A stretch of DNA of 64,000 nucleotides, taken from positions 4,712,001 to 4,776,000 of the forward strand of contig NZ_CP108938.1 in assembly GCF_036347135.1 (NCBI RefSeq), in the 5' to 3' direction. Below the pieces are notes generated by a model. The model ran no database searches. It saw only the letters and a program-made list of their open reading frames with translations, and was not told the DNA's origin. The position numbers and the translations under genes were made by a program. Source of the DNA: Streptomyces sp. NBC_00775 (GTDB lineage: Bacteria > Actinomycetota > Actinomycetes > Streptomycetales > Streptomycetaceae). Below are positions 56,901 to 63,282 of the stretch, one piece after another (the stretch's first letter is position 1; each line of letters begins with the position of its first letter).

Positions 56901-57503
56901 CAGGGCGAACGCGTCCCAGGACAGCGGCGCGCACTGGAGCCAGACGGCTCCGGGGCCGAAGGAGGCGAAGTCCTGCCCGGTCAGGGTGGACGTCACGGCG
57001 TGATGCGGTGCGGCGATGCCCTTGGGCCGCCCGGTCGAACCGGAGGTGAACATCACGCAGGCGATGTCGTCCGGCCCCACGGCAACCGTTCCGCGTGCCA
57101 ACGGGCTTGCCTGTACGGCGTCTTCGACGTGCACGGGCCGGGCGCCAGGACCCGCCGGCGGGGCGGTCGCGGGGTCCGTGTCCCGGGACGCGACCACCAC
57201 CACGGCGTTCGCGTCCGCCGCCATCGCGCGCAGCCGCTCGTCGGGGAAGTCCGGGTCGAGCATCACGTATCCGGCGCCGGCCTTGAGGACGCCGAGCACC
57301 GCCACGACCAGTTCGGCCGAGCGCTCCAGATATACGCCGACGGTGTCGCCGCGCCGCACTCCGTGTCCGGCGAGCAGGCCCGCCATCCGGTCGGCCCGCG
57401 CGTCGAGTTCGGCGTAGCTCAGCCGCTCGTCGCCATGGATCAGCGCGGTGGCCTCCGGGGCCCGTTCCGCCTGTTCCTCGAACAGCTCATGTACGCACTT
57501 CAT
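53904..57503 (-). CDS. NRPS initiation protein A-T-C-T
   Basis: Encodes 1199 aa from ATG 57503 (AGGTG 6 nt upstream); a GTG nine bases earlier is possible. A domain about 5-495 (FTSGSTGRPKG; pocket residues D-A-L-Y-V-G-G-V-F-K by manual alignment; K488), carrier 1 S555 (LGGHS), C domain about 617-1060 with HHIAGDGW at 746-753, carrier 2 S1122 (LGGNS). With no upstream C domain it should start the chain. The second carrier has no adenylation domain in cis, so it must be loaded in trans by one of the other A domains. The 3' end overlaps the monooxygenase by 16 bp, and the 5' end overlaps the MFS gene by 17 bp. Confidence 0.9.
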   Translation of the reverse strand: MKCVHELFEEQAERAPEATALIHGDERLSYAELDARADRMAGLLAGHGVRRGDTVGVYLERSAELVVAVLGVLKAGAGYVMLDPDFPDERLRAMAADANAVVVVASRDTDPATAPPAGPGARPVHVEDAVQASPLARGTVAVGPDDIACVMFTSGSTGRPKGIAAPHHAVTSTLTGQDFASFGPGAVWLQCAPLSWDAFALELWGPLMNGGTCVLHLGRRPEPFVMARLVAEHGITSMYLSASLFNVIVDEYPKAIEGLHELVVGGEALSAPHVARALERRPALRLSNGYGPVECMVFLTVHPVTPEDVADGGPVPIGRPLAGKRLYVLDERLAPVPDGTTGELYAAGAGVARDYRGQPGLTAERFVAAPDGERVYRTGDLVRRRPDGVLEYLGRADSQLKIRGFRVEPGEIESVLVRHPDIERAAVVAHEHPAGDRQLTAYVVPRQGREHALDEGKVRVFAATVLAEYLVPAAFVPLSALPLTPSGKLDRAALPAPAIAAAPPPASATDPAPARGAGPTAADETVRTLCALFAQILRVDAVGPDDDFFALGGHSLLAARLLGRVHAVLGAETDIVTLFKARTPARLAPHVEADRLSTPVAAPRAATAPVPGTSTGALPVSHAQHRLWFLDRIGAGNAYNLPMLLRLRGDIDVAALGDALNLVADRHDVLRTVFDEEDGAPVRRVLTGEEARPPLTHAHVPESELADHIAEEARHLFDLRTELPLRATLFTTRERPDEHALLVLIHHIAGDGWSLRPLFRDLSRAYRARVRGDDGAAPHPLAVPYAEHARRLLERLGSPADPHSLEVRQLTYWRKELAGLPVDGPLLPRRRDRPAVPGQAAGVVVRRLDGAAHARLVDSARDQGATLFMALHAALVTALVRAGSDEDTAVGAPVAARAGDGSVEDVVGFFVNMLVLRTDVSGDPTAGELLARVRDTDLAAFTHQDVPFEHVVGALNPARTPGRQPFTDVVLALQNNARAEVDLPGADTGVEVVRTGAARFELLVDVTDETGPGGAPDGLTLTFEYRTDSLEREFVDWLADALVHALEAAAAAPGTRISRLGLAEPPRRADESDQLAASARTPQNTTRPWTALERRTAAVWRDVLGRPDIGLHDDFFALGGNSLRAVRVAARLSTDERPVTGAQLFAAPTVALLAADLERAEAGPVPAAAPITRRPRVPRRPESQPHGSPKQKERQWTSA

Positions 57504-58959
57504 GGCGCTCACCTCGCGTTTCCCGGCTCTCGGTGGTCTCAGCGGCCGGTACGTCGCTCCGGTCGGCCGGGGTGTCGGTCTCGCTGGCCGGTACGTCGGT
57601 GTCGTCGGCCGGTACGTCGATGTCGGGGAGCAGTGCGTCGATGTTCCTGATCGAGCGGCTGGCCAGGCCCCACAGCGAGACGACGGTCCCGGCGACGCCG
57701 GCGAGGAGCAGCATGGCCGCCATGCCGGTGCCGGGGGCGTCGCCCAGCAGGGGGCCCAGGACCGTGAAGAGGCCGGAGCCCGAGGCGGCCTGCGGCTCGA
57801 AGAAGTGGTCGGCGAGCGGGCCGGAGAGCGCCATGGCCAGCGGGACGGAGATCTGCGAAAGGAACATCACCGCGCCGAAGACCCGGCCCTGCCATTCCTG
57901 GGGGACCTTGCTCTGCACGATGGCCTGCATCGAGGAGTTGACGGTCGTCATGAGCAGCGCGCCGACCAGGATGGCCAGGCTCCAGCCGACGACGCCGTCC
58001 ACGAGCGCCATCACCACCAGGGCGGACAGACACATGCCGACGACGCCGAGCATCATGCCCCGGCCCCGGTTCTTCGGTCCGCCCCAGGCGGCCATCAGCA
58101 GACCGCCGAGGACTCCGCCGACGCCGGTCGCGCTGTTCACGACGGCGAGCGCGTCGTTGCCCGCCCGCAGCAGCACCATGGGCTGGATCACCGCGAAGCC
58201 GAAGACCATCACCAGGTTGACGACACAGAAGTTGCCGATCAGGGCGCGCAGGCTGGGTACCCGGAACAGGTAGCGCAGCCCGGCCACGGCCTCGGCCGTG
58301 ATCCTGGGGCGCGCTCCGGCGGTCTTCTCGGCGGCTTTGGCGGCCAGGGCGGTCTTGTCTTCGCGCAGGCGCACGATGCGCACGCCGACCAGCGCGAAGG
58401 CGTAACTCGCCAGGTCGATGAGGAGGGTGGGGCCCATGCCGAAGAGGGCGATCAGGACACCGCCCAGGGCCGGCCCGCCGATCCCGGCGGCGCTCTTGGC
58501 GCCCGCCAGCAGCCCGTTCGCGCGGCCGAACTGGTCCTTGCGGACGAGGAGCGGGACTGCGGAGGACAGCGCCGGGAACTGGAAGGACGCGCAGATCCCG
58601 AGCAGCAGGGTGGCGGGATAGATCTGCCAGTACTGCAGTTCCCCGAGGTAGTGGAGGAGGGCGAGTACGCCGACGACCAGCAGTCCGCCCGTGTCCGCTA
58701 TCTGTAGTGCGGCCCGTTTGGTGATCCGGTCGACGATTGCACCCGCAATGGGGCTGAATACCGCTTGTGGCAGCATCGCGCAGAGTGAGAGAGCGGTGAC
58801 CGCGGTGGCATGTCCACCGGCGGACCAGACCTCGATGATGAACGCGAACCTGACCGCCGCGCTTCCCAGGAGGGAGACCGTCTGGCCTGACCAGACGAGC
58901 ATGAGCGGCCCCATCCCCGTGAAGCGTCCGGGAATGTCCGCTGTTTTCCGGGTGCCCAT
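57487..58959 (-). CDS. MFS-type exporter (MFS_3, Mef-like)
   Basis: Encodes 490 aa with about twelve helices of the MFS_3 type, the macrolide-efflux group: MLVWSGQTVSLLGSAAVRFA at the start and GLLAGAKSAAGIGGPALGG in helix 5-6. It is first in the NRPS operon and therefore probably exports the product or confers self-resistance. The C-terminal about 60 residues are cytoplasmic and carry tandem DVPA-type repeats (DIDVPADDTDVPASETDTPA) encoded by 27-30-bp units around GGTACGTCG. The gene overlaps the A-T-C-T gene by 17 bp. Its promoter shares the intergenic region with the + strand genes. Confidence 0.85.
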   Translation of the reverse strand: MGTRKTADIPGRFTGMGPLMLVWSGQTVSLLGSAAVRFAFIIEVWSAGGHATAVTALSLCAMLPQAVFSPIAGAIVDRITKRAALQIADTGGLLVVGVLALLHYLGELQYWQIYPATLLLGICASFQFPALSSAVPLLVRKDQFGRANGLLAGAKSAAGIGGPALGGVLIALFGMGPTLLIDLASYAFALVGVRIVRLREDKTALAAKAAEKTAGARPRITAEAVAGLRYLFRVPSLRALIGNFCVVNLVMVFGFAVIQPMVLLRAGNDALAVVNSATGVGGVLGGLLMAAWGGPKNRGRGMMLGVVGMCLSALVVMALVDGVVGWSLAILVGALLMTTVNSSMQAIVQSKVPQEWQGRVFGAVMFLSQISVPLAMALSGPLADHFFEPQAASGSGLFTVLGPLLGDAPGTGMAAMLLLAGVAGTVVSLWGLASRSIRNIDALLPDIDVPADDTDVPASETDTPADRSDVPAAETTESRETRGERHEVRT

Positions 58960-59111
58960 GTCAGGAGCCGTGCCCGTTGCGCAGAAGTGACGGGCGCGAT
59001 GGCGGATACGCCGGCCTGTCTTCGAGCGGAGTGCTTACCACGCCTCAATCCCCCAGGAATTCGGATTCCCCTGCGGATCACCATGGATCGCGCCTGAATT
59101 GAACAGCCCAC

Positions 59112-59143
59112 AGCATGGGGGCGGCGATTACCTATGCGTTCCC
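59112..59143 (-). promoter_or_regulatory. SARP-type promoter for the exporter/NRPS operon
   Basis: Read on the - strand: GGGAACG (59143-59137), 4 nt, GGTAATC (59132-59126), 8 nt, CATGCT (59117-59112). Heptamers with 11-bp period set 8 nt before a -10 element are the known SARP promoter layout. GGGAACG is identical to heptamers on the + strand promoters of this locus. The leader to ATG 58959 would be about 145 nt. Confidence 0.6.
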
Positions 59144-59160
59144 ATCGCGAACATCGGAAC

Positions 59161-59214
59161 GGGAATCGGAAGGGAACGTTCCGGGAGAGAATCGGGATCC
59201 GCACGGGCGAGGGT
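59161..59214 (+). promoter_or_regulatory. SARP heptamer array upstream of the hypothetical gene
   Basis: Heptamers GGGAATC, GGGAACG, GGGAGAG and GGGATCC begin at 59161, 59172, 59183 and 59194, an exact 11-bp period; GGGCGAG at 59205 keeps the phase. Counting from the fourth, 8 nt separate it from GAGGGT (59209-59214), a plausible -10. The start codon follows at 59248. Confidence 0.7.
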
Positions 59215-59247
59215 CCGGCTGAAGCTGTCTGCAGAAGGAGTACTCCA

Positions 59248-59676
59248 GTGAAGGACCCCCGGGATCGTTCGCCGGACGGGGCGGAGCTGCGGCACGCCCT
59301 CCAGGACCTGTCCACCGTGGAGCGCTGGGCGGAGCGTGTGTCGGCCGGCGGCCGGCCCGAGCCGTACACCTCTCCGGAGACTCTGGAGGGACCCGAGTTC
59401 AGCGTCGACACCGACACGGTGGAGGGCATGCACAGCGTGGCCGGGATCACCGACTGGCCGCCGCACGGGAACTCGGCCCCCGCGGAGCTCGACGACGCCT
59501 CGCGCGCCGCGCTGCGCTCTCTGGTCAGATCCCTGCTCGACCTGGCGGGCCATGAGTCGGGGCCGGCCCGTACCCATGTGGTGCTGGCCCCCGGCGGACC
59601 ACGCGTCGTGGCCTGCCTGCTCGGTGAAGAAGCCCTGGTCACGAACCGTTCCCGCGACGGTTCCCCGGGGCGGTAA
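59248..59676 (+). CDS. Hypothetical protein in the SARP regulon
   Basis: Encodes 142 aa from GTG 59248 with AAGGAG at 59235-59240; the longer frame upstream overlaps the SARP heptamers and is rejected. The product is acidic and soluble, without signal or membrane segments: an N-terminal helix (ELRHALQDLSTVERWAERV), a middle Pro/Thr/Asp-rich part, and a C-terminal helix plus strands (ARTHVVLAPGGPRVVACLLG). I recognise no family. It is driven by a heptamer-array promoter and lies divergent to the NRPS operon, so it probably serves that pathway or its regulation. Confidence 0.65.
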   Translation: MKDPRDRSPDGAELRHALQDLSTVERWAERVSAGGRPEPYTSPETLEGPEFSVDTDTVEGMHSVAGITDWPPHGNSAPAELDDASRAALRSLVRSLLDLAGHESGPARTHVVLAPGGPRVVACLLGEEALVTNRSRDGSPGR

Positions 59677-59714
59677 CGGACCGGGAACGGACCGGGAACG
59701 CCCCCCAGGAAAGT
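59672..59714 (+). promoter_or_regulatory. SARP heptamer array upstream of the 50-aa peptide gene
   Basis: GGTAACG (59672), GGGAACG (59683) and GGGAACG (59694) have an exact 11-bp period; 8 nt later GAAAGT (59709-59714) can serve as -10. The first heptamer overlaps the stop codon of the preceding gene. The peptide ATG is at 59776. Confidence 0.7.
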
Positions 59715-59775
59715 CAGTGATGTCGGGAAGCGGAAACCACCGCAAAACCCGCAGACATCACAAAGGGGCGGAAAA

Positions 59776-59928
59776 ATGGGACGCAAGCTTGCTGGAATCT
59801 TCGGGATCCTCGCGGCGACGCTGGCCTTCGGCTTCGGTGCCACGGTCGAGGCGGGTCACTCGCAGGGTCAGCAGGGTTCGCAGCACGTGCTTGCGGAGAG
59901 CACCGGCCCGACGAGCATCGGCGTCTGA
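59776..59928 (+). CDS. 50-aa secreted peptide (candidate signal or precursor)
   Basis: ATG 59776 is preceded by AAGGGGCGG. The N-terminus MGRKLAGIFGILAATLAFGF is a Sec signal peptide with a basic start and hydrophobic core, probably cleaved near GATVEAG. That leaves a mature peptide of about 24 residues ending in STGPTSIGV, Gln/Ser/Gly-rich and without cysteine. It has its own heptamer-array promoter and is followed by a perfect 20-bp-stem terminator, so it is a real, separately expressed gene. It could be a secreted signalling peptide; no modifying enzyme lies next to it. Confidence 0.7.
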   Translation: MGRKLAGIFGILAATLAFGFGATVEAGHSQGQQGSQHVLAESTGPTSIGV

Positions 59929-59940
59929 CCAGCCGCTCCT

Positions 59941-59984
59941 ACGACTGTGCCCCGCACCGGAGTTCCGGTGCGGGGCACAGTCGT
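59941..59984. terminator. Bidirectional terminator between the peptide and SARP genes
   Basis: A perfect 20-bp stem (59941-59960 with 59965-59984) has an AGTT loop, between the convergent peptide gene and AfsR-like gene. It starts 12 bp after the peptide stop and ends 10 bp before the regulator stop. Confidence 0.95.
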
Positions 59985-59994
59985 GTCCGGACAG

Positions 59995-62900
59995 TCAGCG
60001 GCGACGGTCCGCGGGTACCCCCATCTCGGCGAAGAGGGACTCTGCCGCCGCCCGGTGCGCGGCGGCGTCCCCGGCATCACCGAGGGCATCGGCCATACCC
60101 GCCAGCGCGTACGCCTGCTCGACGCGGTAGTTGGTGTTCGTCGCGATCTGGTACGCGTGTGTGTGCAGGGCGAGTGCGGTCTCCGTGTCCCCCTGCCGGT
60201 ACCGCAGCCTGCCCACGGTGTTCTCCACCTTGGCGCGGCGCACCGGCAGTACGTTCGCCCGCACGAGATCGAGTGCACGCTCCGCGAAGTCCGGGGTGCC
60301 CACGGGCCGGCCGAGCCGCTCGTCGACATCGGCCGACGCGGCCAGGACCAGAGCGACGTCCCCCGGGTCGCCGAAATCGGCGCACAGCTCGCGCGCCTTT
60401 TCCAGCAGGCGGGCCGCCTCCTCGTACTCGCGGAGGCCGACATGTGCCAGGGCCAGATCGGTGATCGCTCCGAACTGGTGCTCGTGCTGGCCCAGTTCGT
60501 CCCTGAGGTCGACCGCCCGCCGGGCCGCGTCCCGGGCTTCCTCGTACCGGCCCCATTGCTCGAAGAGCGTGCTGAGGACCGTCAGTGTCTCGGCCTCCGC
60601 CCGCGGGATGTTCAGTTCCCGCTCCTGGGCGATCGAGTTCTCCAGGTGGACCAGGGCCTCGGAAAAACGGCCGAGCAGGCTGCTGAGCTGCCCGAGCGTG
60701 GTCTCGCTGTGGGCCTCGGTGTGCCGGTCCCCGAGGCGGACCGCGACGTCCCGCCCCTCCCGGGCCGCCTCCAGGCCCTCGGAAAATCGGCCGAGCCGCC
60801 AGCAGGCGACGCCCAGGTTGGACAGGCTCACCCCCAGCAGCCCCAGGTCGCCGAGCCGGCGGGCCGCGGCCACCGCGACGCGGCCCAGATCGCCGAACTC
60901 CTCCATCTGTCCACGCGCGTTGAGCTGGAAGACCAGGTTGCGGACCAGGCAGACCGCGTACCGGTCGTGCCCACGTCGTTCGGCCAGCGTGACGGCGGAG
61001 ATCAGCGCGGTCTGCTCGCGGGTGAACCACTCCTGCGCCCGGTCCGCGTCCCCGAGGTCCGGCAGCTTCGCCGGGGCCGGCGGGATTCCGGTGGGACGTT
61101 TCTTCCGGCCGGGGTAGAGGATGTCGCACGCCTCCTCGGTGGCCGTCAGGTAGTAGCCGAGCAGCCGCTCCACCGCCACCGCGTCCTCGCCCTCGGTCGA
61201 CTCGCCGAGCAGGCTCTGCGCGAAGCTCCGTACCAGGTCGTGGAAGGTGTAGAGGCCGATCTCCGGCTGCTGTACGAGATGGACGTCGAGCAGCGTTTCC
61301 AGGAGGTCCTCCGCCTCCCAGATGCCCGTGCCGAGCAGCGCGCCCGCCGCGTGGACGTTGATGTCCCCGCCCGGATGCAGCGCCAGGATCCGGAACGCGG
61401 TGCGGCACTCCTCGTCCAGGGCCTGGTACGACAGTCGGAGGGTGGCGGAGACGCTGCGGGCACCGGCGCTGAGCTCGTCGAGCCTCCGCGTTTCGTCGCT
61501 CAGCCGCTCAGCCAGGTAACGCAGGGTCCAGCGCGGGCGATTGCGCAGCCGGGCGGTGGCGATCCGCAGGGCGAGCGGGAGGTGGCCGCACAACTGGGCG
61601 AGTTCCGCGGCGGCTTCGGGTTCGGCGGCGACACGCTGCGCGCCGAGGGTCTCGGCCATCAGGGTCGTGCTCTCCTCGGCCGACATCACCCCGATGGAGA
61701 TCCACTGCGCGCCGTCGAGGTCCACCAGCCGGGCCCGGCTGGTGACCAGCACCAGGCAGCCGGAGGAGGCGGGCAGCAGCGGGCCGATACCGGCCGCGTC
61801 GGCGGCGTTGTCGAGGAGGATGAGCAATCGTTTCCCCACAAGCGTGGCGCGCCACAGAGCGGTGCGGCCCAGCACGTCGTCGGGTATTCGGTCACCCGGT
61901 ATGCCCAGCGCCCGCAGCAGACTGTCGAGCGCGGTGCCGGCGGTCACGGGCTGGTCGCCGGGGGTGTGACCGCGCAGGTCCAGATGGAGCTGGCCGTCGG
62001 GGTAGGCCTGCGCGAGCCGGTGCGCGGCCCGCACGGCCAGCGAGGTCTTGCCGCAGCCGCCCATGCCGTCGAGGGCGACGATCTGCGGCCCCTGCTCGCC
62101 GCTCTCCTCGGCACAGCGCAGGAGTTCGGCCAATTCCCGGTCCCGCCCGGTGAAATCCGCCAAGTCGTTCGGGAGAGTGCACGGCGGTTCCGCCGGCAGC
62201 GCGACGGGGGCGGCCGGCGGTGCCGGCGGCGGCGGTCCGGCCAGTTCCGGGCTCTCCCGCAGGATGCCCTCGTAGATCTTGGTGAGCTGCGAGCCGGGAT
62301 CGATACCGAGTTCCTCGACGAGGAGTTCACGGACCCGGCCGTACTCCTCCAGCGCCTCCGCCTGGCGTCCCGAGCGGTACAAAGCCAGCATCAGCTGTCC
62401 GCGCAGGGTCTCGCGCAGCGGATGCTGGTTGGTCAGTTCCCTGAGGTCCACGACGAGTTCGGACGCCTCGCCGAGCGCGAGCCGCAGGTCGAAGAGCTGC
62501 TCCGACGCGGTCAGCCGGCGTTCCTCGATGGCGGTCGCCGCGGCCTCGATCACCGGACCGCCGGTTCCCGCGAGGACGGAACCGCGCCACAGCGCGAGCG
62601 CCCCGCGCAGTATCTCGGCGGCTTCGGCGGTACGGCCGGCGGCCGCCGCGGTCTTCGCCTCACGCGCCAACAGACCGAATTCGGCCAAATCGATTTCAAT
62701 TTCATCTATCGCGACGCGATAGCCGGGGCCGTCGGTGAGGAGCACTTCCGCGCCACCCGGGATACGTCGCCGCAGGTCCGCAATGGCCTTGCGTACTTGG
62801 TGGGATGCCGTCGGCGGCGGATCCTCGTCCCAGGCCGCCTCAACGAGACGGGATACCGGGAGAACTCTTCCGGCCTCCAGTAGCAACGTAGCCAGTACTC

Positions 62901-63003
62901 GTTCTTGAATCACTCCGCCCAGCCGGAGCCGTGTCCCGTTCGCCCACCCCTCGATCGGGCCAAGAATGTTGAACCGCAGCTGTTCCCCTGCCGCTGCCGT
63001 CAC
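59995..63003 (-). CDS. AfsR-like SARP activator (SARP-BTAD-NB-ARC-TPR)
   Basis: Encodes 1002 aa from GTG 63003 (AAGGA 6 nt upstream); the much longer open frame upstream crosses the promoter and the divergent gene. Order: winged-helix DNA-binding domain (about 8-100, LRFNILGPIEGW...VLATLLLEAGRVLP), BTAD (about 105-255), NB-ARC ATPase with Walker A GMGGCGKTS, Walker B LLILLDNAAD and GHLPLALRIATARL, then C-terminal tetratricopeptide repeats (about 690-1000). Large SARPs of this type are pathway activators whose ATPase/TPR parts sense signals. Four promoters in this locus have SARP heptamers with a shared GGGAACG-like consensus, so it is the likely direct activator of the NRPS operon. Confidence 0.88.
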   Translation of the reverse strand: MTAAAGEQLRFNILGPIEGWANGTRLRLGGVIQERVLATLLLEAGRVLPVSRLVEAAWDEDPPPTASHQVRKAIADLRRRIPGGAEVLLTDGPGYRVAIDEIEIDLAEFGLLAREAKTAAAAGRTAEAAEILRGALALWRGSVLAGTGGPVIEAAATAIEERRLTASEQLFDLRLALGEASELVVDLRELTNQHPLRETLRGQLMLALYRSGRQAEALEEYGRVRELLVEELGIDPGSQLTKIYEGILRESPELAGPPPPAPPAAPVALPAEPPCTLPNDLADFTGRDRELAELLRCAEESGEQGPQIVALDGMGGCGKTSLAVRAAHRLAQAYPDGQLHLDLRGHTPGDQPVTAGTALDSLLRALGIPGDRIPDDVLGRTALWRATLVGKRLLILLDNAADAAGIGPLLPASSGCLVLVTSRARLVDLDGAQWISIGVMSAEESTTLMAETLGAQRVAAEPEAAAELAQLCGHLPLALRIATARLRNRPRWTLRYLAERLSDETRRLDELSAGARSVSATLRLSYQALDEECRTAFRILALHPGGDINVHAAGALLGTGIWEAEDLLETLLDVHLVQQPEIGLYTFHDLVRSFAQSLLGESTEGEDAVAVERLLGYYLTATEEACDILYPGRKKRPTGIPPAPAKLPDLGDADRAQEWFTREQTALISAVTLAERRGHDRYAVCLVRNLVFQLNARGQMEEFGDLGRVAVAAARRLGDLGLLGVSLSNLGVACWRLGRFSEGLEAAREGRDVAVRLGDRHTEAHSETTLGQLSSLLGRFSEALVHLENSIAQERELNIPRAEAETLTVLSTLFEQWGRYEEARDAARRAVDLRDELGQHEHQFGAITDLALAHVGLREYEEAARLLEKARELCADFGDPGDVALVLAASADVDERLGRPVGTPDFAERALDLVRANVLPVRRAKVENTVGRLRYRQGDTETALALHTHAYQIATNTNYRVEQAYALAGMADALGDAGDAAAHRAAAESLFAEMGVPADRRR

Positions 63004-63072
63004 GGACAGTCCTTCCCCCTCGGTCCTAAGACCGCCCAGTAGTGCCTGGTCGCAGGTGATGGTAGCCGTCGC

Positions 63073-63126
63073 CGGAAACGGGCGGTACCGCACCGGGAAG
63101 GGTTCGGGAATGGCGCACCGGATGCT
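63073..63126 (+). promoter_or_regulatory. SARP heptamer array upstream of the XRE/NB-ARC gene
   Basis: CGGAAAC (63073), GGTACCG (63084), GGGAAGG (63095) and GGGAATG (63106) have an exact 11-bp period; 8 nt later comes GATGCT (63121-63126) as a -10 candidate. It lies in the 279-bp divergent region between the AfsR-like gene and the XRE/NB-ARC gene, oriented toward the latter. Confidence 0.65.
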
Positions 63127-63282
63127 GTTCACCATCAGCGGACCAACAAGGCCGCCAAGGAGAACAGAGCGTGAGCAGACCGGAGAAACCCCAGTCCGGA
63201 CGTACGCGTTCCGGACAATCCTGGGAGATCGGGGAACCGGGCCACACCATTGCCACCGCATTTGGGGACCAAGGAGACAATG

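Noticed and set aside
40752..57503. Naming the four amino acids activated by the NRPS A domains
   Set aside because: I extracted pocket residues by manual alignment, but none matches a signature I can assign safely. A predictor and structural alignment would be needed.
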